Source: Alopecurus myosuroides
Taxonomy: Eukaryota; Streptophyta; Magnoliopsida; Poales; Poaceae
NCBI GenBank assembly: GCA_028641055.1
Contig: CM054057.1
Span: 726,736,484-726,800,483 of the forward strand
Length of the DNA: 64,000 nt
Reading direction: 5' to 3'
Shown: piece by piece, positions 1-12,055 of the stretch
How positions within the stretch are numbered: position 1 is the first letter of the stretch
Layout: the number at the start of each line of letters is the position of its first letter
Notes under the pieces: model-generated
What the model saw: the letters and a program-made list of their open reading frames with translations, nothing else
The model's database searches: none
What the model was told of the DNA's origin: nothing
Position numbers and translations under genes: made by a program

Positions 1-983
1 ATGTTCAGGTGTTTATGCTTGTATATGTTGATGATATTGTCATTGTTGGATCGTCATCTACAGTTGTTGATCGCCTAGTGAAGTCTTTATCTGACGCTTT
101 TTCAATTAAGGACCTTGGTAAGCTGAGTACTTTCTTGGTCTTGAAGTGGCCTACAATTCTGGGGGACTAGAGTTGTCTCAGCGTAGATATGCTTTGGATC
201 TGTTGCATAACATGGAAAATTGCAAGGCCACATCAACACCCTTGTCTACCTCAGAAAAGATGACACGTGACTCAGGTGTCTTATTATCTTCTGATGATGC
301 AACCAAATATCGCAGTATGGTGGGAGGCTTGCAATATCTAACTCTCACTAGACCTGACATAGCATATGATGTGAACAAGGTATGTCAATATCTGTCCACA
401 CCAACCAATGTTCACTGGGAGGCAGTCAAGAGGATTTTGCGGTATATCCGAGGAACCATTGGTGTTGCTCTTCAATTCCGAAAAACCACTTCTACACAGC
501 TCAATGTATTCACCGATGCAGATTGGGCTGGATGTGCTGATGATCGAAGATCCACTGGAGGTTTTGTTGTATACCTAGGATCTAATTTAATTTCCTGGAG
601 TTCTAAGAAGCAACCAAGTGTCTCACGTTCAAGTACAGAGGCTGAGTACAAAGCATTGGCCAATGGAACTTCAGAGGTTATGTGGATTCAGTCTGTACTA
701 ACGGAGCTCGGAGTGTCTAAGTCACATGCACCAATTTTGTGGTGTGACAATCTCGGAGCCACCTATCTCTCGGCGAACCCAGTTTTTCATGCACGGACTA
801 AGCACATAGAAATCGATTTCCACTTTGTTCGTGAAGCGTGTTGCTTCAAGATCTATGGTAGTTAAGTTCATAGCTTCAAGTGATCAATTGGCAGATGTTT
901 TCACTAAACCTGTCACAAGGTAGATCCTAGAAAGGTTTAGTACCAATCTGAACCTAGCACACACGGTCCAGATTGAGGGGGAG
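1..983 (+). mobile_element. Ty1/copia retrotransposon, 3' part of pol (RT end, RNase H)
   Basis: Translation of the first 120 bases gives the reverse-transcriptase motif YVDDIVIVG. A one-base frame change near 122-128 leads into 146-865, which reads to the end of RT and the whole RNase H domain, including [27 protein letters not shown] and the CDN motif. Gag, protease and integrase would lie left of the window. A purine-rich tract at 973-983 precedes the 3' LTR. The element lies in an intron, or just downstream, of the E1-alpha gene and runs opposite to it. The frame change suggests an inactive copy. Confidence 0.88.
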
Positions 984-1211
984 TGTTTAAAGTAGCTAAA
1001 CCTTCCAAGTTAGGTTAGGTGTTAGTTTCCTAATCTGGTTGGTGTCCTAACCTATCACGGTTCATATACCGTTTGTAACTCATGTGTATTTCGTGTATAT
1101 AAACTGATCTAGGCCGGCGGGCTATGTACGCTCAATCAATCTAGGGTTCAAACTCTAGCGACCCATCTTAAGCTAGCACGAGAAAGGATATGTTGGCATA
1201 AACCCTGCACA
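984..1211 (+). repeat. 3' LTR of the copia element (right end approximate)
   Basis: The LTR starts with TG immediately after the polypurine tract. It contains a TATATAAA box near 1098. The right end is uncertain: a CA at about 1211 is one candidate, but the 5' LTR and the target duplication lie outside the window. Confidence 0.55.
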
Positions 1212-1626
1212 TTCAGAGCTCCTTCAGTACGCTCAGGTTTCAGAATCTGCACTCGTTTTCTGACAGTTTAGCCGTTGTTTTCTGTAACACAAGCAGAACG
1301 AGTTTGTTGTAACCACGATCTGCTCGTGGGATGGCGCGAGCATACCAGGTTATGGGGATCACCACGACCTCTGTAACGAGAATAAAAGGAGATGAACAAG
1401 AACAGAAAAGCTGCCCAAGTTTATGCAGCACAAACGTTGTGTGTCACTCTGCATTTTTGTGTGCATTCTATTTTTCCCAAATCTACCCTAGCCCGACAGG
1501 TTACATTGATATTCACAAACAATGAAAGGCTGATATTTACTTCAGGTGTTGAATCCATCCGTGATGAATCCCGAAAAGGTCACACATGCACATAATAGAA
1601 AGTGGCAGGGTTTCCTGAATGCTTAC
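1212..1626. other. Remainder of E1-alpha intron or 3' flank
   Basis: No coding similarity was seen on either strand. The next E1-alpha exon is not here. This stretch is probably intron 3 between exon 3 and the copia insertion. Confidence 0.4.
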
Positions 1627-2674
1627 AATCGGTCCATTTTGGAGAACATGTTCTTTGGCAAATTTGCAGGCCTGCTTCACCGCAAGAAAATCCATCCCAT
1701 CAACCTGCATCAAACACAAGATACGCACATCAACAATTCTGTCTGATCTGATCTGAGCCGAGCCAAAACTGGCCAAACTCTGTACCTTCAACCCCGGCAC
1801 ATAGTCCCCGCGCTTGTAGTACGCCGGGCTCTTGGAGGCCCTCCACTCGGCCGTTCCCATCCCATCTGCAACCACAAATTGATCAATCAGTGTTAATTCC
1901 AGGTCACTCGTACCAATACATTAGTGGTCTGAACTCTGAAATTGCAGTAACGCAATCATACACTCTGTTTTTAATAAAACAAACAAAAAACTCACAGTGG
2001 TTGTTCTCGCAGACGAGGACGACGGGCAGCTTCCAGAGCGCGGCCATGTTGAGCGCCTCGAAGAGCTGGCCCTGGTTGGCGGCGCCATCCCCGTACAGAT
2101 CAAACGTGACAGTCCCCTCCTTCCTGTACCTCTGCGCAAAGGCGAGGCCGCACCCGAGGGGCACCTGCGCGCCGACGATGCCGTGCCCGCCGTAGAAGTT
2201 GGCGTCCTTCTTGTAGAAGTGCATGGAGCCGCCCTTGCCGCGGGAGCAGCCGTCGACGCGGCCCATGAGCTCGGCAAAGGCGGCGACGAGGCTGCCCCCG
2301 CGGGCCAGGTAGAGGCAGTGGTCGCGGTAGGCGGTGATGATGGCGTCGCGGCGCGTGATGGCGGCCTCCATGCCCACGGCCACCGCCTCCTGCCCGTCGT
2401 AGAGGTGGCAGAAGCCCCGGATGAGCTTCGCCTTGTAGAGGGAGTCGGCGGCGATCTCGGCGCGGCGCATGAGCGCCATGGAGCGGAAGGTGGCCATGAG
2501 CTCGGAGGGCGTGGTGGCGACGGAGCGGGAGGGCGGGTCGACGTTGTGGGACGCGAAGGGGAGCGAGGTCTCCACGGTGAGCGGCTCCGTGGATTCGGAG
2601 ACAGCGCGGGTAAGTGCCGGCGCCACGCGTGGGGCCGCGGTGGAGTTGAGGCGGCGGAGGATAGCCGCGGCCAT
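1627..2674 (-). CDS. Pyruvate dehydrogenase E1 component subunit alpha, mitochondrial (partial, exons 1-3)
   Basis: This is the thiamine-diphosphate subunit of the mitochondrial pyruvate dehydrogenase complex, which decarboxylates pyruvate and passes the acetyl group to E2 lipoyl. Exons are 1996-2674, 1786-1865 and 1627-1704, all with GT..AG borders in matching phase, giving 279 residues. The N-terminus ([12 protein letters not shown], Arg- and Ser-rich) looks like a mitochondrial presequence. The TPP motif runs from GDG (residues 195-197) to NN (224-225). The family is about 390 residues, so roughly 110 C-terminal residues, including the phosphorylation-loop region, are absent. They may lie beyond the copia element left of the window, or be lost. 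The start is the ATG at 2674, the first in frame with the presequence. A large MULE begins about 380 bp upstream. Confidence 0.9.
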
Positions 2675-3055
2675 GGCGGGCTGGCGACGGCGACGGCGAG
2701 GACGAGGCGCGCTCTGCCGCGTCGAGCTTGAACAGAAGCGGAGGAGAGCAGAGCAGAGGGTTGCCGATTGAGGTGGTTGGGGAGACGCGAGGGAGCTTTT
2801 TGGGGAGCGAGGTGGCAGGGCGCGTGGCGTGGTGTGGCTTCTGGGCGCGTGCGTGTGAGTCGCGACGCTTTCGCAAACTCTAAACAAAGCGACCAAAGTG
2901 CACAGGTGTCTCGCGGCAGAGCGTACCAACGGCGACACATGGGCGTGTGCAACTGCACCGATTTGGCTTTCTTTTTCCCCTTTGCATCTCTCTCCAGCCG
3001 TGACCCAGTAAGCCTGTAGACAACTTTTTGGACGACGACGCAAGGAAAAAAAAAA
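2675..3055 (-). promoter_or_regulatory. Retained 5' flank of the E1-alpha gene, cut by a MULE
   Basis: Only about 380 bp of native sequence remain between the E1-alpha start codon and the MULE end at 3056. This must hold the 5' UTR and core promoter if the gene is expressed from its own promoter. The displaced upstream part should continue at about 18516. No clear TATA box was assigned. Confidence 0.4.
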
Positions 3056-3150
3056 GGACCGCGCTGAGCGTCCCCGGGGATAAAACAACTCGATCCCCCG
3101 GATCGCGAGCCGTCCGATCGGGCGAACGAGCGCCGTCTGATCTACTCCCC
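3046..3150 (+). repeat. Left target A-run and terminal inverted repeat of the large MULE
   Basis: The A-run at 3046-3055 is followed by the GGACCGCGCTG terminus and the GATCCCCCGGATCGC block. These pair with the right end at 18430-18503 read on the other strand. Confidence 0.65.
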
Positions 3151-3322
3151 GCGTAGCTCTTCCCGCTTTTGCTACAGGGAGCAAAAATGCGCAACGAAAG
3201 AAGCAAAACGGACAGCGACGCGGATCGGGCAATTCCCCGCGATCTCCGGGGGCGGCGCGGGAGGAGATCGCCGCGGGCGGCGGGCGGCGAACGACTTGGC
3301 GGCACGCCGCGAAACGGAATCC

Positions 3323-6300
3323 ATGGCTAACCACGTTCGCAACCGAATCCTGTACCCTCCTCCTGGCAATCCTCACCACGTCCCCCCACCCTCCATAGTA
3401 GCTTCGAGCTCGGGGGCAAATCCGGCGAGCCGGCGGCGGAGACGGAGTACCGGCTTGTACGACGGCGGCCTGGGAGCATGGTTTGCTCCACGACCGAGTG
3501 AGGGCGTCAGGAATCCTTCTGCCTTCTTCGATGAAGATCCAGACATTGATGAACCAGCCCGTTCTGTGAGTATTTTTGCTCAACTAGTTGTTCCTCCATA
3601 ATTTGCTCCCCAAATCTGTGATAGTTGCTCAATTTATGTCTTGGTTTTGCTACTGCAACTTGTTTGATCATTTGGGAGCAAAATATTATGTGGTTTGTTG
3701 CTGTAAATTGATCACAATCAGGTGTGATTGCTGTTGTTGCTATGAATTGCTCCCAAAATTCTGCGATATTTGCTCAAATTAAGTCTTGTTTTGCTCCTGC
3801 AAAAATTGCTACTCCAACTTGTTATGAGTATTTTTGCTCAAGTTGTTATGAGTATGCACAAAAATTCTGTGATTTTTGCTGGAAATTGAGCCCAAAACAT
3901 ATGTGATTGTTGTTGCTATGGATTGCTCCACTTGATGAGGTTTTTGTGATGGTTTGCTTGTAGAAGAAAATTGGTCAATATGCTCTGTTTTTTTATGTTT
4001 GTTCAAAAAGTTTGCTCCCATTGTTTGTGTCCACTAGATGGTATGTGTGTCCAATGCGTGTGATGGTTCCTGATAGCATTTTTGTAGCAAATTAGTAAGC
4101 TTGGATTGATGCAATTTTCTACTGCCAGTAATAGAAGCATCGGAATTGCTTGTGTAGAAGAAAGGTATGTTAGCAAGCTTAGAATGATCCACATATTTTG
4201 CTGAACTTGCTACTTATTGACATGGTGTTTGCTCCCACAACTCAAAGAAAAATTGCTACCATCTCTCAAGGAAACATATTCTGTTCAGACAAGTGAAATT
4301 CTCTTTTTGTAGTTTGTGAGAAAAGTAGATTGATCAGATTTTGCTGCTTTTTGTTTCAGGGATTTGTTGGTGACAGCATATTGGAAGGATTTGACCTTAA
4401 CACCGCACCTGGAGGAGAGGATCATAACCACTTCGATTGTCGGGACACTACTCCGAATGATTTCGTTGATGGGCCTCATAGCGCGAATACTGGTTCTGTT
4501 TCAAATGCTGTTGAGGAAGCTGGCGAAGAAATAACATCACAGCCGATGGAGCCGTTTGTTGGGATGATTTTCGATGATATTGAGGAAGCACAAAAAGTTT
4601 ACAATGACTACGCGATGAAAATGGGATTCGGCACACGCATTGGAAACACGAAGTACAGCCAGGCGAGAAATGCTCCTCCGGATACTATACTGAGCAGGGT
4701 GTTTGAGTGCTTGCACACAGGTAAACCTCCATCTGAGAAGAAGAAGCCTGGTAGCAATGGTGGTAGCAAATTGCCAGTTGAAGAAGATAATGACATGAGC
4801 ATTCATAGCGCGCAAAAGTCCCGTAGCAAACAGGCATCTGAGCAGGTTGAAATGTCGGACACAAGGCAACGAATGAAGGTCATTCTCCATGATTGTAAAG
4901 CTCACATGGTCGTTGGCGTCCGCAATGGAGCTTGGACTGTGACGGTTTTCCGAGCAGATCACACACACACCATGGTGAAGCAAGTGGGGCGGCGCAGGTT
5001 CTACCGTTCACACAGGAAGGTGCCGAAAGAGGACTATCAGTTCATACAAACCTTGCATAACCAGAACATAACCACAGCACAACTGATGGGAGCTCTTGGC
5101 AGTGTGCACGGTGGTGACCCGAGATGCTTGGGGTATGTTAAAAGGGATGTTTCAAACATCCGAACAATGCTACGCAATGAGGTTATATTACGAGACATGG
5201 AAATGACACTGGAGTATTTCAAGCAAAGGCAAACTGAGAACATCAACTTCTTTTATGCTATGCAGGTTTTGCTTCTTTATTTATTTCTGTTTGCTACTTT
5301 ACTTAGTTATGGTTGCTACTTTAGTTAATTCTGCTTGCTACTTTACTTAATTTTGCTTGCTACGCAGGTTGATAAAGATGGTGCTGTGAGGGCCTTATTC
5401 TGGGTGGATGGTCGAACAAGGTCATTGCATCATAAGTACAAGGATTGTGTGTTTTTTGACACAACTTTCTGTACAAATAGATACAACATGCCTTTTGCTC
5501 CCATAGTCGGAATAAATAACCACTCACACACGATTGTGCTAGGCTGTGCTCTGTTAGCAGATGAGAAGATAGAAACGTTCAAGTGGGTGTTCGAACAGTG
5601 GATGCTTGCAATGGATGGTGTCCACCCGGATAACATAATGACAGACCAAGATCAAGCAATGGCAGAAGCAATACGTCAGGCTTTCCCAAAATCGGTACAC
5701 AGGTGTTGTCTCTACCATGTCCTGCATCTTGCGAGGAAGAAGTTGGGGCAAAACTTGGCGGAAGGTGATGCTTTCTATGGGTGCATTTATGGAACCGACA
5801 CGGTGAAGCAATTTGAGGATTGCTGGGAGCATATGCTCACCGAGTTTGGCATGTCTGAAAACACTCATCTGCAAAACATGTGGAAGTCTAGAACAACATG
5901 GGCCCCTGTTTATTTCAGAAAAAGGTTCTTCCCTTTCACGAGCACTACTGGAAGGTCTGAAGGGCTGAATTCGTACTTCAAAACACTGATACGGCCAGGG
6001 GACTCGGTGTACAATTTTGTCCAACAGTATGAGCTTTGCCAGACATTGATGCTTGACCGGGAGGATAACGCAGGGTTTGCAATGGAGACAACAAGAAGAT
6101 CTCTTTGGGGAAGGTAAGCAAAAAAAGCAGCATTTCTGAAATATAGCACCCATTGTAGCACACCAAAACATATTGTAGTGGGTAGCAACTAGTGCAAAAA
6201 AAATCTCTGCATGCTGTGTATGTGTAGCATTCCATATCAGTTAAAGTAGCAACCAAAACATACTGTTGTAGCATTTATTTTCATCTAATGGTGCAAAAAA

Positions 6301-7287
6301 TTGTTTTGAAGTTATGCAATTGAGAAGCAAGGACAAGAATTCTACACAGCAGAAATCTTTGAAAGGTACCAGAAGCATGTTGTTTCATCAACAAAGTTCT
6401 ATCCAGTACGGGCAGATGTAGAGGGCATTTGTTTTGATCTAGTTCCAAACCCTGGTCTAGAAGTGAGAACATACCGGGTTCAAGTTGAGTTTGAGGAGGG
6501 GTTGTACTCATGCGGCTGCAACGGGTTTGAAATGTGTGGACTGATATGTCCACACATCATCAGGGTCATGGTCCACCTAAATGTTCAGAAAATTCCAGAA
6601 AGGTACTTGCTCTACAGATGGTCCTTGGTAGCAACAACACCAGCACCTGATCCTGGGGACAACAGGCTCAGATTTGGTGTCCCACCAACCAATACACTGA
6701 AATACAACTCACTATGCAGAAAAATGAATCAGCTTGCCTCTGATGCTTGTTTTGTGGATGAAGCTTATGAAGTTGTTTCAGGAATGGTGGGTGAGGCTAT
6801 CAAAAAGGTTGCTGCAATCTTGAGAGCAAAAAGAAATGTTGTTGAAGGAGGTGAAGAAGAGGATGTAGGATTGGATGAAGACCAACAAAATGGACCACGG
6901 CAAAATGAACCAACAACAATGGTTGGTGACAGCGGGAAATTTGCTACCGGCGGGCAAACACTGAAAAATCCTAAACGGGTAAAACCTAAAGGACGTCCCA
7001 CGATGAAAGAACAGAGGCGGAAGACTTTGGTTGAGCTACGCGATGAAGAAACTTTGAAGAGGCGCAAGCAAGCTGACGATGCCAAAGCAACAAACAAGAC
7101 ACCGGTGAAGAAGCCCAAGCAACCTAGAAAGAAGAGAGTAATGAAGTGTCCATGGTGTCATGAGGAGGGACATGCGGTGAAAGATTGTGTTGTTAAACAG
7201 GTGGAGGATGAAAGAATAGCTGCTGGGGCTGAGCTAAGGCTGTATCTGTTATGTGATGATGTTTTTGAAAACAATTGCTACGAATAA
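3323..7287 (+). CDS. FAR1/MULE-type transposase of the large MULE (intact ORF over four exons)
   Basis: Exons are 3323-3565, 4360-5265, 5368-6113 and 6312-7287, with GT..AG introns in consistent phase and a predicted 956 residues without stops. A FAR1-type DNA-binding domain starts near residue 146 ([20 protein letters not shown]). The MULE transposase core follows, with candidate catalytic D414 (FFDTT), D476 (MTDQDQ) and E581 (RSEGLN), and a C2H2-like [10 protein letters not shown] segment between the last two. A SWIM zinc finger lies at C699, C701, C711 and H713. A Lys-rich tail ends in a CCHC knuckle, C911-C914-H919-C924. The product should bind the element ends and cut and join DNA in the nucleus. 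The domesticated FAR1/FHY3/FRS regulators share this architecture, but location inside a TIR-bounded element argues for a true transposase. Exon 1 (start ATG in CCATGGCT) is the least certain part. Confidence 0.85.
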
Positions 7288-7847
7288 GTTGTTAGGGTGG
7301 AAGTTTTAATTGTACATGGCGTTAGTACTATTGGTATAGAATGATTTAAAACATAGTTACCTTGCATTGGAGCAAAAATTATTCTGTGGATAACTTGTAT
7401 TCTTGCGTTGGAGCAAATGTAAAAATGTGGTCAGCTATGTGAAACATAAAATTATCTACTTTTGTTTGTGCAAAAATGTTGGTAGCAACATTTTATTGTA
7501 TTTGAAGCATTGCAAATCTGTTATTGAAGCAAATGATTTACTCTGCGAGAGCAAAAAACTGTTCTTGTCCAGGGGTTTCAAAAAATCTTTCTGTATGATA
7601 CAAAATAAAAAGGTGTTTTGTAGCAACCAGATTTCACTGTTGTTGCATTGGAAAATACCTATTGAAGCAAAAATATACACCTAATGAAGCAAAAACATGG
7701 TCACCTCCAGGAAAAACAGAAACCCACAAAAAAGTGCCAGGAAAATACACAGAATTCATTTGATGTGAACTAGTAGCAAAAAACCAAGCAGGTGAAAAAC
7801 TACATTCATTCCCATGGTTAAAATACACCGTCAACTCTCTGTCATTG
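7288..7847. other. 3' flank of the transposase gene, rich in GAGCAAA/GTAGCAA words
   Basis: No ORF is supported. The stretch is AT-rich and repeatedly carries GAGCAAA, GTAGCAA and GAAGCAAA. It ends at the ATAGC target duplication of the solo LTR. Confidence 0.6.
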
Positions 7848-7852
7848 ATAGC

Positions 7853-10800
7853 TGTAACACCTGGGGTGTTACTTGTTTGTTTGCTTGCATCATATGCATC
7901 ACATTGCATTGCACCATGTTTGCATCACAACTGAAAATTTCAAAACAATTTAAACTTTCACCCTTGCTCAAAAATTTGCAATTTCAAACTTGCAAACTAA
8001 ACCACTCATTGTTCTTCAATAGTTTGAAAATTGTTTTAATCAAATTGACTGTTAATAAATTTTCCCCCTCTTGTTAAAACCCTAATGACTAACTCAAAAA
8101 TTTAAACCAAATCACTCATTAAATTGTTGGTTTAATCAAACCATTAATCCAATCAAATATTCCTTAAAACCTTTTCAAATTCAAACCAAATGTGTCCCAA
8201 ACAGAACCATTTTTGAAATTATGTTGTTAACAAATCAAATCAACTCAATTTGCTTATTTTTACCTTGGGGTTCCCCTAATAAACATGTTGAATTTTAATA
8301 AAAAACCAAATAAGAAGCATTCTTTTAAATATTGACTTAAATTGCAAAACATTAATTAAAAATTAATCTGCTGCAAAACCAAACTTGGCATTTGTTTTCT
8401 TCTAACCTAACTAGCTAACACTAATTTTTGTAAAATTTCTATTAACCTAAAAAGCCTCCTTTTCTTCCAATTGGTTCTATGCAAAAAAAAAAAAGAACAA
8501 ATAATTAAAACTTCAAGGGAGAGGGGCATGGCCCATCATTTTTCTTTCCTACCCCAGCCCAGCCCGCTAACCCTTCCTGGCCCGATACCCCTCACCCTCC
8601 ATCGCTGTCGTCTTCCTCACGGTGATGTCACTGTGTACGAACACAGAAACAACCGTGCGATCGCCTCCTCCCCCTTCTGATGGCACGCCGTACAGGTCCT
8701 CTTCCCCCTTAAAGCCCCACCTCTGCCCTAACCACTGCGAACCCTAGCCGCCCACCCCTTCTACCTCGCAGCGCGCCGTCGCCTCCCCTCTCTGCCACAA
8801 CCTTCTCTGAATCCCGCCGTCACGGCCACGAAAATTCTCCTCTGAACCGGAGCCGATCGCCGCCGACAGACCGTTGCTCCCCTCCGTTGAGCAGCGGGAA
8901 TGGATCCTCCGCTGCTCCGTGACCGTCCTCGACCCCTCCGTTGCTCCCGAGCTGGCGTGTAGCGCCGCCGCCGTCCGTGAACTCGCCGGCGAGCCCACTG
9001 CATCGACGCTCTGCTTCTGCGTCGAGCAGACCGAGGTGAGCGCCCACGTATTTCCCTCACTCCCCTCTCCTGTGCATCCGCGCGACAGCACGCAGTACCA
9101 CACCCCGCACGACTCACACCCCAGTGCACAGCAGCAGCGCCGGCCGGCGATCGCCGCTGCCTCCGCGTCGTCAGACAAGCGTTTGATCGCTCTGTCCGTC
9201 AGGATTCAGTTAGCAGGTGTTCTAAAATTCAGTTAACCTCGCCTGTTATTTTACCTTGTCTGCGTCCCTCTACGTATCACAAACAGTCGAGCAGCGCAGT
9301 GGTAGCGATCCGTGCGCGCTAGGGGCAGGTCGCGGGTTCGATCCCCGCGGCCGCAAAGGCCCTCTTTTTCGCAATCTTTCCGCGTCTGACCACTGGGCCC
9401 CACCTGTCATACAGAGTCTTGCCACGCACGCACAGCGGCCCCTGGGCCCCCCCTGACAGTGTGTGTGTACGTTCCAGTGGCGGTAACAACTGATTTAAAA
9501 CAAATCTGTCTAATTTCTATATTTTTTTAATTGGCAGAATAAAGCATTAACTTAAAAAAATCAATAACTTTTAAACCATAAGTCCAATAAATAAAACTTG
9601 TATATGATTTTTGTCCCAAATTTCATAATCTTTCCAAATAACTTATTTGTGTTCTGTTTTGAGTTTTCAAAATACATTTAAAATTCAAATTTGAACAATT
9701 CAAATGTAATTTGCAATAATTCATAAATAATTCATCCCAATTCCAAATAAGGCAAATAAAATATGTTTTCCATACCATTTTAAATAACCTATTCAAATAT
9801 AAATTTTGTTTCCTGGTTTGAATGATTTAAAATGCCTAAACAATTAAATCTTGTTTAAATTCACTTAAAATTTGTTTAATATTGTTTAATTCATAATTAA
9901 ATAATCCAAAGTCCAATTTCAAAATGTGAAACATGTAATCCAACTAAAATTTGATAACCTTTTCAAATATCAACTTTGTCTTTTGTTTTGAACACTTTAA
10001 CTTGTTGAAAACAATAATTGCTTGTGTGACATGTTTAAGCAACCCAATTTTCCAAACTTGATAAATAAATGCCAAACTTGTTTTATTTCCTTTTCCTTTG
10101 CATCCATCATTGTTATTTGTTGTTATATTGTTATCATCATCATGCATGCATCATGATAACAACTATCACCTAATAAATAGTTGTAAACCATTTGTTCCAC
10201 TTAATTCAATGGATCTTTTCCATATGCAACCCTTGCATATGGGTCCATTTAAATTCGTTTAACTTGTCAACTAGTTTATTTCTATGCATCAATTAAATTG
10301 TCATGCATCCATATCTTGATCATGCTGGATCTTTTGCCGTAGTAGTAATTGTTGCATCCGGTGTTTGTTCGAGGTTCGTTGCTTCTTCCCGGATAGGACG
10401 TTGAGATGATGTGAGCAACGACAAGTTCTGCTACCTTGCGGGATCTCAGGCAAGTATACTCACTTGCTGCCATATGGCTGCCTCTCATCACTTGTTACCG
10501 ATTCTTTCCGTTGATTCTTTTCTGCTAGCCCTAGTGGTAGTTGTTTCTGTTACGAACCTATCACATGAATCCTTAACCCCGTTATTTGCCTCACCTCCAT
10601 ACCTATAACCATTGCTTGTTGCCCGTGTCTTACTATCATGCTTAGGGTTGTTTTGCTCGAGTCTGTTACCCGTTACTTTCTGTTATTACTTCGTTATGTT
10701 CTGGGGGCTCGATGCTTAATCAATCATCATACTGTTATTGTTTAATAATAAATTTGATGATAAGGCACCGGCAGGAGGCCCTTTGTGGTTTTGAGGCCTG

Positions 10801-12050
10801 CTAGTGTCGACCCTAATAGGAAAAGGGTCTTGTCTACTGATCCATGATGAGCGCACTACCCGCATGTGGGAAGCGAGTATGGGCGCCCCCCTCAACTGAC
10901 TCGATTCGCATCTCGTCCAAATCGCCGTACTAGTTCGGGTGTTCCATTTGCTGCATCATATGCAGGTACGAACCCTTGGCGCCAGGGTGGAACTTTTGTA
11001 GTCGGCATTTAGGGCGGCGTGGTCTTCCAGTGCTATGAGGGTCCTCCTTTTCTTCGGGGGCTCGATTAGCCGCGCACGCACAGCACGCGGTGCTTTGGGC
11101 TTGATGCGAAGAAGGGTTGTTGTTGAGTGTCCCGCTTGGTGGGATCGCTTCCCATCTGGCGGGATATTCATGCGTGTACGGTTACTATGGTGCACCCTGC
11201 AGGGATAAATCTTCTCGAGAAGCCGTGTTTTCCGCGGTTATGGATTACTTGGTGAAAGTACTGGCTAACAAGTACTCAGGACAACTTAAACCTAATGATT
11301 AACAATCTTCCACCCCATGATTAACAACTTGACTAGTAATAGGCTTATTGTCCCAATAATCTGAACCCTCACTAATCCAACCGTGTGAGTTATCCTCGGA
11401 TTGCTTCTTTGGATAAGGGGCGAGATCCAGGATGGGTTTGTTTGGATTTACTTTCCGTTGGTTACAATCCTCGATCTTATCCCCCTTTCTGTTAGCCGGA
11501 AGTTGTAGTATCTCTCTGTAGTTGATTAGTGCAGCCTGCTGTCGCTTATTTGCAATAACACCCTTCCTTTCCGTTGATCCTAAAGTATTTGTATCTTGTG
11601 ATGACTGGCTACGCCGGTATTCTTGTGAGTATGGGTTTTATCCCCCTTGCCAGTACTTAACCGTACTGACCCACGAATCTCTTTCGTGGCTGCAAATTCC
11701 AACTTGCAGTCAACAGGTTTGAAGTCTGACGACGTTAGCTTGGGAATCCCTCCGGCTTGGCCTGGGCAGGGATTGGACGCTCTCGGTTATCTTCAGGACT
11801 CTTAGTCCAATTTGTATCTTGTCCGTAGACGGACGATATGTTGTTTCTTCCGCTGTTATTTGGATCTTTGTAATGTATCAGTTGTATCCCTGGCTCGTTG
11901 AGTCATCTTGTATCTTTCTGATTCTGTTGTAATTGTGGAACATTCGTGAACTATTGTAATGTTATCATAAATGGCAACCTGGAATCGGTTAATATGCGGA
12001 TTTGGCTGAAATGCTGAAATCTGCATAGTGCCCGATCTCGGGGCGTCACA
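7853..12050 (+). mobile_element. Solo LTR, 4.2 kb, TSD ATAGC
   Basis: The segment begins TGTAACACC and ends GGCGTCACA, giving TG..CA ends with short inverted termini. It is flanked by identical 5-bp ATAGC copies at 7848-7852 and 12051-12055. No gag or pol similarity, internal domain or second LTR was found, so it is read as a solo LTR left after recombination. AT-rich segments such as 9480-10290 alternate with a GC-rich transcribed-looking block (8520-9480). LTRs this long occur in Triticeae LARD families such as Sukkula; family assignment is not made here. It lies between the two genes of the MULE and is therefore younger than the MULE. Confidence 0.85.
9286..9357 (+). other. tRNA-like module inside the solo LTR
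   Basis: GCGCAGTGGTAGC resembles a tRNA box A/D-arm, and GCGGGTTCGATCCCCGC forms a near-perfect T-arm with box B (GGTTCGATCCC). The spacing is tRNA-like, but the anticodon and acceptor stems do not fold cleanly by eye. It is more likely a tRNA-derived relic or SINE head captured by the LTR than a working tRNA gene. Confidence 0.45.
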
Positions 12051-12055
12051 ATAGC

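Noticed and set aside
1997..2731. Long plus-strand frame opposite E1-alpha exon 1
   Set aside because: Antisense shadow of a GC-rich exon; composition (Val, Gly, Glu, Asp runs) mirrors the coding strand and no family matches.
1904..3583. 559-codon minus-strand frame
   Set aside because: It contains E1-alpha exon 1 but extends upstream through the promoter and into the MULE end, and downstream past a clear GT donor at 1995. Only 1996-2674 is exon.
3323..7287. Domesticated FAR1/FRS light-signalling regulator
   Set aside because: Same domain order, but it lies inside a TIR-bounded element beside a Ulp1-like gene with an intact DDE triad, so transposase is the simpler call.
8874..9236. 120-codon plus-strand frame in the solo LTR
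   Set aside because: Lies in the GC-rich leader of a TSD-flanked LTR, with equally long frames on the other strand and no known motif.
9286..9357. Functional tRNA gene
   Set aside because: T-arm and box B are good, but anticodon and acceptor stems do not pair convincingly and it sits inside an LTR. Kept only as a tRNA-like module.
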